Counted from the first letter of the stretch, positions 7,248-13,970 are shown. The stretch is DNA of 14,089 nucleotides from JBJSXF01 sp046086225 (GCA_046086225.1 JBJSXF010000078.1:1-14089), one strand, 5' to 3'. Notes: a model not told the origin generated them from the letters alone. Numbers and translations are program-made.

Positions 7248-7475
7248 GTGCAGGGAACCGTCCTCGCCTACGACCCCGCGACCCGAGAGGGCGTGGTCGT
7301 CCGCGACACCGACCGGGCGGAACTGCTGCTCGCGCCCGACGCACTGCGTGATTCGATCTTCCGCCTGCTCCGTCAGGGCCAACGCGTCGTGTTCGAGCTC
7401 GATGGCGAAGGCCGGGCCACCCGGGTGCGCACCGGCTCCGAGCCCGATCTCGGGCTCCCCGCCGCCGAGCTCTGA
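7248..7475 (+). CDS. Small cold-shock-domain-like protein, degenerate
   Basis: A 75-residue protein that aligns by eye along its length with bacterial cold-shock proteins: it starts GTVLAYDPATREGVVV where Csp has GTVKWFN..KGFGFI, continues with AELLLAPDAL where Csp has VFVHFSAI, and then GQRVVFELDGEGRATRV where Csp has GQxVxFxxxxxxxxxxA. The aromatic RNA-binding residues of RNP1 and RNP2 are missing, so it may keep the OB fold without the usual single-stranded nucleic acid surface. Function is unknown. The start is GTG at 7248 with GGGAG six bases upstream. It sits 24 bases after rpmB and probably shares its promoter; a strong hairpin follows. Confidence 0.8.
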   Translation: MQGTVLAYDPATREGVVVRDTDRAELLLAPDALRDSIFRLLRQGQRVVFELDGEGRATRVRTGSEPDLGLPAAEL

Positions 7476-7506
7476 CCCTCGCTCCGGCGCACCGCCCGCC
7501 GGATCC

Positions 7507-7532
7507 GGGGCCGCCCGCCCTCGGGCGACCCC
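7507..7532. terminator. Shared hairpin between converging genes
   Basis: Between the stops of the cold-shock-like gene (plus) and pckG (minus) there is a long GC hairpin: GGGG (7507-7510) pairs with CCCC (7529-7532) and CGCCCG (7512-7517) with CGGGCG (7522-7527), with one C/A mismatch and a four-base loop. Ten pairs can form on either transcript, so it could end both. No T-run follows on either side, as is usual for GC-rich actinobacteria. Confidence 0.55.
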
Positions 7533-7544
7533 GTCATCAGACCG

Positions 7545-9344
7545 TCAGCCGGCGAGCCGCTTCGCCAGGGCGTCGAGTTCCTCGTTGAGCGCGTTGGGGA
7601 GCCGGTCACCGAAGGTGGCGTAGTGCTCCTCGATGAGCGGGAGCTCGGACCGCCAGGCGTCCTCGTCGACGGCGCAGAGCGTCTCGATCGCACCGGCCGG
7701 GAGGTCGACGCCGTCGAGCGGCAGCGCGCCCGCCGCCGGCACCCGTCCGATCGGCGTGTCGTGCGCTGCGGCCCGACCGATGCAGCGGTCGAAGATCCAG
7801 GCCAGCACCCGGCTGTTGTCGCCGAACCCGGGCCAGAGGAACTTGCCGTTCTCGTCCTTGCGGAACCAGTTGACGTAGAAGAGTTTCGGGAGCTTCTCCT
7901 CGTCGGCGCCCTCGCCGAGGCGGATCCAGTGAGCGAAGTAGTCACCCATGTGGTAGCCGCAGAACGGCAGCATGGCGAACGGGTCGCGCCGGAGGTTGCC
8001 GACCGCTCCGGCTGCCGCAGCCGTCGTCTCCGACCCCATGATCGAGCCGAGGAACACACCGTGCTGCCAGTTGTAGGCCTCGGTGACGAGCGGCACCGTG
8101 GTGGCCCGCCGACCGCCGAAGAGGATCGCCGAGATCGGCACGCCGTTGGGGTCTTCCCACTCGGGAGCGATGCACGGCACCTGGGAGAGCGGCGCCGTGA
8201 ACCGGCTGTTCGGGTGAGCGGCCGGGCCGTTCGCGCCCGGCGTCCAGGCGTTGCCCTTCCAGTCGGTGAGACCGGCGGGCGGCTCGTCGGTGAGCCCCTC
8301 CCACCAGACATCGCCGTCGTCGGTGAGAGCCACGTTGGTGAAGACGGTATTGCGGGTGAGGGCATCCACCGCATTCGCATTGGTGTCGCGACCGGTGCCG
8401 GGAGCCACGCCGAACATCCCGAACTCGGGGTTGATCGCGTAGAGGCGGCCGTCCTCACCGAACTTCATCCAGCAGATGTCGTCGCCGATGGTCTCAGCCG
8501 TCCAGCCGGGCACCGTCGGCACGAGCATGGCCAGGTTGGTCTTGCCGCACGCGCTCGGGAATGCGGCAGCGACGTAGCGCGCCTCACCCTGCGGACTCGT
8601 GAGCTTGAGGATGAGCATGTGCTCGGCGAGCCAGCCCTGGTCACGGGCCATGACGCTCGCGATCCGCAACGCGAAGCACTTCTTGCCCAGGAGCGCGTTC
8701 CCGCCGTAGCCGGAGCCGTACGACCAGATCTCACGGCTCTCGGGGAAGTGGACGATGTACTTGTGCTCGTTGTTGCAGGGCCAGGGCACGTCGGCGGCCC
8801 CGTCGACGAGCGGCATGCCGACCGAGTGGACGCAGGGCACGAAGTCGCCTTCGGCGCCGAGCACGTTGAGCGCGTTCTTGCCCATGCGGGTCATCACGCC
8901 CATGCTCACCGCCACGTAGGCGGAGTCGGTGAGCTCCACGCCGATGTGGGCGATCGGCGAGCCGAGCGGCCCCATCGAGAACGGCACGACGTACATCGTG
9001 CGACCCCGCATGGCCCCCGAGTAGAGGCGGGTGAGTTCCTCACGCATCCCGGCCGGCTCGCGCCAGTTGTTGTTCGGGCCCGCATCCTCCTCGCGCTCGC
9101 TGCAGATGTAGGTGCGGTCCTCGACCCGGGCCACGTCGCCCTGGTCGCTGCGGGCGTAGAAGCTGTTGGGTCGCTTGGCCGGGTCGAGCTCGGTGAGCGT
9201 CCCCGACGCCACGAGCCGCCGGGTGAGCAGCTCCCGTTCCGCCTCCGACCCGTCACACCAATGCACGGCGTCGGGCTGGAGGATGGCGGTCCAGTGCTCG
9301 ACCCATGCGAGCAGCTTGGCGTTGGTCGTCGGAGCCTCGGTCAT
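7545..9344 (-). CDS. pckG: PckG, GTP-dependent phosphoenolpyruvate carboxykinase
   Basis: This enzyme interconverts oxaloacetate plus GTP and phosphoenolpyruvate plus CO2 plus GDP, the entry step of gluconeogenesis from TCA acids, in the cytoplasm. The 599 residues equal the usual length of the GTP family. Visible are the P-loop AFPSACGKTN (261-270) with the reactive cysteine C266, YGSGYGGNALLGKKC (209-223) whose lysines contact the metal site, GDDICWMKFG (287-296), and downstream a TEAYNWQHGVFLGS segment in the mobile-lid/nucleotide region. The frame is open to 9551, but the ATG at 9344 gives a family N-terminus (AKLLAWVEHWTAILQPD) and sits six bases after a TACATT hexamer. It is transcribed separately from ddl, 101 bases away. 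Confidence 0.97.
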   Translation of the reverse strand: MTEAPTTNAKLLAWVEHWTAILQPDAVHWCDGSEAERELLTRRLVASGTLTELDPAKRPNSFYARSDQGDVARVEDRTYICSEREEDAGPNNNWREPAGMREELTRLYSGAMRGRTMYVVPFSMGPLGSPIAHIGVELTDSAYVAVSMGVMTRMGKNALNVLGAEGDFVPCVHSVGMPLVDGAADVPWPCNNEHKYIVHFPESREIWSYGSGYGGNALLGKKCFALRIASVMARDQGWLAEHMLILKLTSPQGEARYVAAAFPSACGKTNLAMLVPTVPGWTAETIGDDICWMKFGEDGRLYAINPEFGMFGVAPGTGRDTNANAVDALTRNTVFTNVALTDDGDVWWEGLTDEPPAGLTDWKGNAWTPGANGPAAHPNSRFTAPLSQVPCIAPEWEDPNGVPISAILFGGRRATTVPLVTEAYNWQHGVFLGSIMGSETTAAAAGAVGNLRRDPFAMLPFCGYHMGDYFAHWIRLGEGADEEKLPKLFYVNWFRKDENGKFLWPGFGDNSRVLAWIFDRCIGRAAAHDTPIGRVPAAGALPLDGVDLPAGAIETLCAVDEDAWRSELPLIEEHYATFGDRLPNALNEELDALAKRLAG

Positions 9345-9380
9345 GCGAGCAATGTAGGCGCGGCGACCGGCTGCAGCCGG
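9345..9380 (-). promoter_or_regulatory. pckG promoter, probably leaderless, with a 14-bp palindrome
   Basis: TACATT (minus strand, 9351-9356) ends six bases before the pckG ATG, so transcription would begin at the A of the start codon; no ribosome site is present. Ten bases further up, CCGGCTGCAGCCGG (9367-9380) is a perfect 14-bp palindrome covering the place of the -35 box, where a dimeric regulator could bind. No recognisable -35 sequence is present. Operator function is inference from position and symmetry. Confidence 0.5.
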
Positions 9381-9445
9381 ATGGTGCAGGGCCGGTGGCG
9401 AGGCCCCGAATCCGGGACCGAACCGGAGCCCCGACCCTCGGTGCG

Positions 9446-10522
9446 TCAGCGCTGGACGCCGCGGCGGGCCGACCGGCGGGCGTGCCGGGCGAAGGCCAGC
9501 TCGATCAGCCGGTCGAGCAGCGCCGGGTACGACAGTCCCGACGCCTGCCACACCGCCGGGTACATCGAGAACGGCGTGAAGCCCGGGATCGTGTTCAGCT
9601 CATTGCACGTGAATCGACCATCCCGGAGGAAGAAGTCGACCCGGGCCATCGCCTCGCAGCGACACGCCTCGAACGCCTGGACGGCGAGCCTGCGCACCTC
9701 ATCGGTCTGCTCCGCCGTGAGTTCGGCCGGCACGAGGAGACGCACCGTGCCGGTTTCGTACTTGTTCTCGTAATCCAAGAAGGTGGCATCACCCTCGATC
9801 TCGCCGGGGACCGACGCCACGGGCGGATCGTCGCCGAGCACCCCGACCTCTATCTCGCGACCGCCCACCTCCTCCTCGACCAGCACCCACTCGTCGTAGG
9901 TGAACGCCAGGTCGAGCGCAGCCGCCAGCGCCGCCCGATCGGGCGCCCGGGTGACGCCGACCGACGAGCCCATGTTGGCGGGCTTCACGAAGCACGGGAA
10001 TCCGATCTCGGCCGCGACCCGGTCGGCGAAGCCATCGCGATCGTGGCCGTCGCGCAGCGCCAGCCACCGGGCGATCGGCACGCCGGCCGTACCGAGCAGC
10101 CGCTTCATGGCGACCTTGTCCATGCCGACCGCCGAACCGAGCACGCCGGCGCCGACATAGGGGATCCCGGCGATCTCGAGCAGGCCCTGCACCGTGCCGT
10201 CCTCGCCGTACGGGCCGTGCAGGAGCGGGAAGGCGACATCGACCGCGAGGTCGTCGCGGACGATCGCCGGGCTCGGCACCGGGATCACCTCGCCTTCGAC
10301 GGCGAAGGCCTTCGGGAGGGCGTCGGGATCACCGGCCGCGAGGAGGCGAGCCGCTTCGGTTGCGAGATGCCAGCGCCCGTCGGTGCCGATCGCGACCGGA
10401 ACGATCTCGTAACGCTGCGGGTCGAACGACTTGGCCGCGGCCACAGCCGTCGTGCACGAGACATCGTGCTCGGCGGACTGCCCTCCGAAGATCAGCATCA
10501 CCCGGGTTCGCCGCTCGCTCAT
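9446..10522 (-). CDS. ddl: Ddl, D-alanine-D-alanine ligase
   Basis: Ddl joins two D-alanines using ATP to make the dipeptide end of the peptidoglycan precursor. The 358-residue ATP-grasp protein has EHDVSC (18-23), HGPYGEDGTVQG (102-113), YVGAGVLGSAVGMDK (122-136), KPANMGSSVGV (180-190) and the metal/product site ARVDFFLRDGRF...NELNTIPGF (293-315). In the omega loop it carries ENKYETG (252-258); tyrosine here is typical of D-Ala-D-Ala rather than D-Ala-D-lactate (vancomycin-resistance) enzymes. The ATG at 10522 is chosen because the family N-terminus follows at once; upstream codons give no family sequence, and an AAGAAT hexamer lies seven bases before it. The C-terminal 12 residues are arginine-rich. 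It is divergent from the hydrolase gene. Confidence 0.97.
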   Translation of the reverse strand: MSERRTRVMLIFGGQSAEHDVSCTTAVAAAKSFDPQRYEIVPVAIGTDGRWHLATEAARLLAAGDPDALPKAFAVEGEVIPVPSPAIVRDDLAVDVAFPLLHGPYGEDGTVQGLLEIAGIPYVGAGVLGSAVGMDKVAMKRLLGTAGVPIARWLALRDGHDRDGFADRVAAEIGFPCFVKPANMGSSVGVTRAPDRAALAAALDLAFTYDEWVLVEEEVGGREIEVGVLGDDPPVASVPGEIEGDATFLDYENKYETGTVRLLVPAELTAEQTDEVRRLAVQAFEACRCEAMARVDFFLRDGRFTCNELNTIPGFTPFSMYPAVWQASGLSYPALLDRLIELAFARHARRSARRGVQR

Positions 10523-10542
10523 CGGGCGCATTCTTGCCGCCC
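10523..10542 (-). promoter_or_regulatory. ddl promoter, probably leaderless
   Basis: On the minus strand GGGCGGCAAGAATG (10529-10542) contains AAGAAT (10530-10535), which keeps the A at position two and the T at position six of a -10 box and ends seven bases before the ddl ATG. There is no Shine-Dalgarno sequence in the seven bases. The same 14-base element, with one change, faces the other way upstream of the hydrolase gene. Confidence 0.45.
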
Positions 10543-10609
10543 GCCCCGGGTCGGCGCCGGATCTCGACACCGGTCGGCAGGTCGTCCCGAGCCCGCGGAC
10601 CCTGCCGCC

Positions 10610-10629
10610 GGGCGGCGAGAATGGCAGGC
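10610..10629 (+). promoter_or_regulatory. Hydrolase gene promoter, probably leaderless
   Basis: GGGCGGCGAGAATG (10610-10623) includes GAGAAT (10617-10622), ending seven bases before the ATG at 10630. It differs at one base from the element in front of ddl and has the same distance to the start codon. If the upstream ATG at 10621 were used instead, the -10 box would overlap the start codon, which argues for 10630. Confidence 0.45.
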
Positions 10630-11502
10630 ATGACCCCGACCACCGTGATCCTCACCGGCACCGGCACACCGCATCCGAGTCCGGGCCGAGCCGGCGCAGG
10701 GACGCTCGTCCGGCACGGCGACGTCACTCTCCAGTTCGACGTCGGACGGGGCACCGTCCTGCGCCTCAGCGAGGCGGCGGCACCGATCCCCGACCTCACC
10801 GCCGTGTTCGTCACCCACATCCACAGCGATCACCTCGTGGGCCTGCCCGACCTCGCCCTCACCCGCTGGGTGATGCATCACCACCACGGCTGCGGCCCGC
10901 TCACCGTCGTCTGCCCCGAGAACGAGTGCGCCGACTTCGTGCGCACGATGCTCTCGCCCTACGCCGCCGACGTCGCCGTGCGCATGGAGCACTTCCAACC
11001 CGAGCCGCCGAGCGTCGATCTCTTCACCTTCCCGGTTCCCGGCCGGGCGACGACCGTGTGGACCTCGGAGGACGAGGCGGTGCGCGTCGACGCCGTCGCC
11101 GTCCACCACGAGCCGGTTGCGGGGGCCGTCGCCTACCGGGTCACGACCCCGACAGCCGTCGTGGTGATCTCGGGGGACACCCGGGTGTGCGCCGAGGTGG
11201 AGGAGTTGGCCCGGGATGCCGATGTGCTCGTGCACGAGGCGTGTCGGCGAACCGCCTTGCGCGACGCGATCGCCGGGACCGCATACGAGACGATCTTCGA
11301 TTACCACGCCGACACCGTCGCGCTCGGCGGACTCGCGCAGCGGGCCGGCGTCGGCCACCTCGTGCTGACCCACCTGATTCCGCCGCCTCGGAACGACCGC
11401 GACGCGCACGGCTTCGCCGAGGACGTGCGGAGCGGGGGCTACGAGGGCCGGCTGACCGTCGGCGAGGACCTCTTCAGCGTCGAGATCGGACCCGCGGCCT
11501 GA
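10630..11502 (+). CDS. Metallo-beta-lactamase-fold hydrolase, RNase Z-like
   Basis: A 290-residue MBL-fold protein. It begins VILTGTGTPHPSPGRAGAGTLV, has the metal motif THIHSDH (62-68), H159/H160 in a HHEP context, SGDT (181-184, bridging aspartate), HEA (202-204) and LTHL (246-249), so the two-metal site looks complete. The overall pattern is that of the RNase Z / arylsulfatase-like branch. The exosite arm that tRNase Z uses to clamp tRNA is not evident, and the His-rich MHHHHGCGP loop (82-90) is unusual, so a tRNA role is not assigned; phosphodiesterase, sulfatase or lactonase activity are alternatives. An in-frame ATG at 10621 would add three residues. The gene is divergent from ddl and converges on a membrane-protein gene 37 bases later. 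Confidence 0.85.
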   Translation: MTPTTVILTGTGTPHPSPGRAGAGTLVRHGDVTLQFDVGRGTVLRLSEAAAPIPDLTAVFVTHIHSDHLVGLPDLALTRWVMHHHHGCGPLTVVCPENECADFVRTMLSPYAADVAVRMEHFQPEPPSVDLFTFPVPGRATTVWTSEDEAVRVDAVAVHHEPVAGAVAYRVTTPTAVVVISGDTRVCAEVEELARDADVLVHEACRRTALRDAIAGTAYETIFDYHADTVALGGLAQRAGVGHLVLTHLIPPPRNDRDAHGFAEDVRSGGYEGRLTVGEDLFSVEIGPAA

Positions 11503-11509
11503 CGCCGCG
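11493..11509 (+). terminator. Small hairpin over the hydrolase stop codon
   Basis: CGCGGC (11493-11498) and GCCGCG (11504-11509) form a six-pair stem whose five-base loop holds the TGA stop. It lies at the convergent junction with the membrane-protein gene. It is short, lacks a T-run and overlaps the coding end, so a terminator role is only a possibility. Confidence 0.25.
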
Positions 11510-11539
11510 CCGAGCCGATCGCTCCGGCACCCGGTTCGA

Positions 11540-11914
11540 TCAGGCCGCTGTCACCTGGAGCACGGCGCGGATACCGAGCCCCATCAGGAACAAGCCTCCG
11601 AGGCCGTACGCGAGTTCCATCCACCCGCGGGCCTTCCAGACGTACCGGTAGGAGTAGAGGAGCCCGACGGTGATGAACGCCACGAACCCGTAGAACATGT
11701 GGAAGCGGGGCGGGGCGAAATCCTCCGCCGAGACCAGCAGCACGCCGAGCACGACCTGGACCATCATCACGGCCTCGGCACCGATCACCGGCCACCAGCG
11801 CCAGCGGAGCCCGCGCACGGTCCCGACCCGCCAGGCCACCAGCATCCAGACCCCGGCGGCCGCGTTGGCGTAGATCGCCGCCCAGCCGAGGGTCCGGTGC
11901 GCGTCGAGGAGCAC
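11540..11914 (-). CDS. Small four-helix membrane protein, unknown function
   Basis: A 124-residue hydrophobic protein with four likely membrane helices at about 8-28, 42-62, 71-90 and 100-119, joined by short arginine- and tryptophan-rich loops (RGLRWRWWP, KARGW). I do not recognise the family. Histidines stand at the membrane edge of helix 1 (DAHRTLGW) and helix 3 (RFHMFYG), positions where small cytochrome b or CtaA-like proteins hold heme; this is a resemblance, not an assignment. It starts with GTG whose G is the last base of the acyl-CoA synthetase stop (TAGTG), without a clear ribosome site, so its translation probably depends on that gene. It is the last gene of the mhuD-like operon. 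Confidence 0.78.
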   Translation of the reverse strand: MLLDAHRTLGWAAIYANAAAGVWMLVAWRVGTVRGLRWRWWPVIGAEAVMMVQVVLGVLLVSAEDFAPPRFHMFYGFVAFITVGLLYSYRYVWKARGWMELAYGLGGLFLMGLGIRAVLQVTAA

Positions 11915-13605
11915 TACAGCGTCTGGTCGTCGGCCGCCGCGAAGGACGTTTCGCCGCCGCGCAGCAGGTTCTTCAGCACCTTGCCCGCCGGGTTGCGGGG
12001 CAGCGGCTCGTCACGGATCTCGACGTACTCCGGCACCTTGAAGTCGGCGAGGTGCTGACGGCAGAACGCCCGGATGCCCTCGGGGTCGGGGTTCGCGCCG
12101 TCGCGCAGCTGCACGACGGCCTTGACCTCCTCGCCGAGCTCGCGGTGCGGGACGCCGACGACCGCCGCGTCGATCACATCGGGGTGCTCGAAGAGCACGT
12201 GCTCGACCTCGACGCAGTAGACGTTCTCGCCGGCCCGGATGATCATGTCCTTGGCCCGGTCGACGAGGTACAAGTAGCCGTCGGTGTCGACGTAGCCGAT
12301 GTCGCCGGTGTGGAACCAGCCGTCGGTGAGCACCTCGGCGTTCACCTCGGGCCGACGCCAGTACCCCCGCAGCATCACGGTCGGACCCTTGATCCAGACC
12401 TCACCCCGCTCCCCCGTCGGCGCGTCGCTGCCGTCCGCGGCCACGATCTTGATCTCGACGGTCGGGGCCGCCTTCCCGACCGAGCCCGGGTGGGCGAAGT
12501 AGTCGGCACCCCCGTGCGCGGTCGCCACCGAGGCGGTCTCGGTGAGCCCGTAGGCCGTCGTGAGGGTCTGACGCATCTGCGGGAAGACCTGACCGATGCG
12601 CTCGACCAACTCCGGCGCAGCCGGGGCGCCGCCGTACGACGCCCGCTGCACCGAGGTCAGGTCGTACTTGTCGAGGTTGGGCGATTCGAGGATGCGCCAC
12701 ATCACCGTGGGCACTCCACCGATCGACGTCACCTTCTCGGTCTCGATGGTCTGCATGGCGACGTCGGGATCGAACCGCCCGACCGGCATGAGCGCGATCT
12801 TCCCGCCCGTGGCGTATGACGTCGACATCGTGGCGAGACACCCGGTGACGTGGAAGAGCGGAACCACGAGGAGCGAGCAGGCCTGGAGGGTGGCGCTCGC
12901 CTCGGGGGGCGGAGTCCCCCGCATCGCGGCCGCGATCCCGAGCACGATGATGTTCTGGAGGTTGGCGATCGCCTGCCGGTGCGTGATCGTCGCCCCCTTG
13001 GGCTGCCCGGTCGTCCCCGACGTATAGAGGATGGCGAGCACGTCGTCCTCGTCGATCGGCGAGGTCGGCATCCCGGGGTCGTCGCCCGCCAGCAGCGCAT
13101 CGAACTCCGGGGTCCCGAAGGTGAACACGTGCTCCAGCGCCCGGATCTCGGGCAGCCGGTCGTGCACCGAAGCGATACGTCGGGCATCCCCGATGAGCAC
13201 CTTCGACTCCGAGTCGTTGAGGCCGAACTCGAGCTCTTCGGCCTTCCACCAAGCGTTCAGGGGAACGACCGTCGCACCGAGGATCGCACAAGCCCAGAAG
13301 GTGATCACCCACTCGGGCACGTTCGCCGAGCAGAGCGCAACCCGGTCGCCGCGTGCCACACCGAGGCCCGCGAGCGACTGGGCGAGCGTCCGCGCTGCCG
13401 CGTCGTGCTGGCCGAACGTGTAGCGCACGTCCCCCTGAACGAGGAAGTCGACGTCGGGTCGCAACGCGTTCTGCTCGACGAGCTCCCGCAGCGACCGCAT
13501 CCGGGTCTTGTAGACCTGGAGCGGAATCCCGAGGACCTCCTCGGCGACGATTTCGAACGGACCACCCGGTCCGGTGAGCTGCTCGACGGGATCGACGGCG
13601 GTCAC
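11914..13605 (-). CDS. Acyl-CoA synthetase (AMP-forming), FadD/ligase family
   Basis: A 563-residue member of the ANL adenylating family, which activates a carboxylic acid with ATP and then loads it on CoA. Motifs in order: phosphate loop YTSGTTGQPKGA (194-205), FHVTG (251-255), YGGAP (324-328), AYGLTETA (351-358), GWFHTGDIG (429-437), DRAKDMIIRAGENVY (449-463) and the catalytic lysine K542 in PRNPAGK. All key positions are present and the length is normal. The substrate cannot be read from sequence; medium- or long-chain fatty acid and aromatic acid are all possible. The start is GTG at 13605, overlapping the mhuD-like stop as GTGA, with AGGAGG upstream. Its stop overlaps the next start by one base. 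Confidence 0.92.
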   Translation of the reverse strand: MTAVDPVEQLTGPGGPFEIVAEEVLGIPLQVYKTRMRSLRELVEQNALRPDVDFLVQGDVRYTFGQHDAAARTLAQSLAGLGVARGDRVALCSANVPEWVITFWACAILGATVVPLNAWWKAEELEFGLNDSESKVLIGDARRIASVHDRLPEIRALEHVFTFGTPEFDALLAGDDPGMPTSPIDEDDVLAILYTSGTTGQPKGATITHRQAIANLQNIIVLGIAAAMRGTPPPEASATLQACSLLVVPLFHVTGCLATMSTSYATGGKIALMPVGRFDPDVAMQTIETEKVTSIGGVPTVMWRILESPNLDKYDLTSVQRASYGGAPAAPELVERIGQVFPQMRQTLTTAYGLTETASVATAHGGADYFAHPGSVGKAAPTVEIKIVAADGSDAPTGERGEVWIKGPTVMLRGYWRRPEVNAEVLTDGWFHTGDIGYVDTDGYLYLVDRAKDMIIRAGENVYCVEVEHVLFEHPDVIDAAVVGVPHRELGEEVKAVVQLRDGANPDPEGIRAFCRQHLADFKVPEYVEIRDEPLPRNPAGKVLKNLLRGGETSFAAADDQTL

Positions 13606-13910
13606 GCCCGCTCCTCCTGAACGACGTCGAACGCCAGCAGCTCGCTCGTCATCGCGATCGGCGGCCCGTTCCGGGCTTCCCGGTGGCCGTGCGCGAACGC
13701 CTCGCTCTGCACCCAGGCGTCGAAGTCTTCGGTCGAGCGCCAGCGCGTGTAGACGTAGAACACGCCCCGGTCATCGGTCGGCCGGAGCAGCTCGAAGGCC
13801 TCGAAGCCGGGAGCCTTGGCGACCTCTCCGGCCCGGGCCGCGAACCGCTCGACAAGGGTCTCGGCGTGCTCGGCCGGGACATTGATCGCATTGATGCGCA
13901 CGACGCTCAT
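13602..13910 (-). CDS. mhuD: Heme-degrading monooxygenase, MhuD/IsdG-like (ABM fold)
   Basis: A 102-residue single ABM-domain protein. It resembles, from memory, M. tuberculosis MhuD through VVRINAINVPAE near the start, RFAARAGEV, PGFEAFELLRP (34-44) and LLAFDVV near the end. The catalytic residues of this family fit: N7, W66, and H76 ten residues after the tryptophan (WVQSEAFAHGH), the spacing of IsdG (W67/H77) rather than MhuD (W66/H75). Such enzymes open heme to release iron, in the cytoplasm. Because ABM domains also occur in quinone-forming monooxygenases, the heme role is probable, not proven. The ATG at 13910 follows a CAGAAT hexamer by eight bases with no ribosome site. It leads an operon with the acyl-CoA synthetase and the membrane protein. 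Confidence 0.75.
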   Translation of the reverse strand: MSVVRINAINVPAEHAETLVERFAARAGEVAKAPGFEAFELLRPTDDRGVFYVYTRWRSTEDFDAWVQSEAFAHGHREARNGPPIAMTSELLAFDVVQEERA

Positions 13911-13924
13911 AGCCGGGCATTCTG
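13911..13924 (-). promoter_or_regulatory. Promoter of the mhuD-like operon, near-leaderless
   Basis: CAGAAT (minus strand, 13919-13924) ends eight bases before the ATG at 13910 and shares AGAATG with the ddl and hydrolase promoters. There is no Shine-Dalgarno sequence and no clear -35 box. An iron-responsive operator could be expected for a heme-degradation gene, but I see no clear palindrome here apart from the hairpin further up. Confidence 0.4.
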
Positions 13925-13942
13925 CCCGCTCGGAGCCTCTTC

Positions 13943-13962
13943 GGGCGAGACGGGTCTCGCCC
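13943..13962 (-). terminator. Hairpin after the right-edge membrane protein gene
   Basis: GGGCGAGA (13943-13950) and TCTCGCCC (13955-13962) form a perfect eight-pair stem with a CGGG loop, eight bases past the stop of the gene entering from the right. It precedes the mhuD-like promoter, a sensible place to end the upstream transcript. It has no T-run. Confidence 0.55.
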
Positions 13963-13970
13963 TCACGCTC

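Noticed and set aside
7019..7351. Second plus-strand frame over rpmB and the cold-shock-like gene
   Set aside because: It is an Arg/His/Pro-rich shadow frame; the overlapping frames encode a perfect L28 and a Csp-like protein.
9411..9427. Five-base inverted repeat between ddl and pckG as a ddl terminator
   Set aside because: TCCGG/CCGGA with a seven-base loop is too short to stand out at this GC content, and no T-run follows.
7623..9773. Plus-strand open frame of 716 codons over pckG
   Set aside because: It is the longest frame after recG but is antisense to a complete PEP carboxykinase and has no recognisable motif.
10360..10629. Upstream extension of the hydrolase frame
   Set aside because: It lies opposite the N-terminal part of ddl and is Arg/Pro-rich; the MBL fold begins right after the ATG at 10630.
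9305..10633. Plus-strand open frame of 442 codons over ddl
   Set aside because: It is the complement of ddl with biased composition and no start context; it also runs through the ddl promoter.
12850..13620. Plus-strand open frame over the acyl-CoA synthetase
   Set aside because: It is a shadow of the ligase gene, with no ribosome site or family motif.
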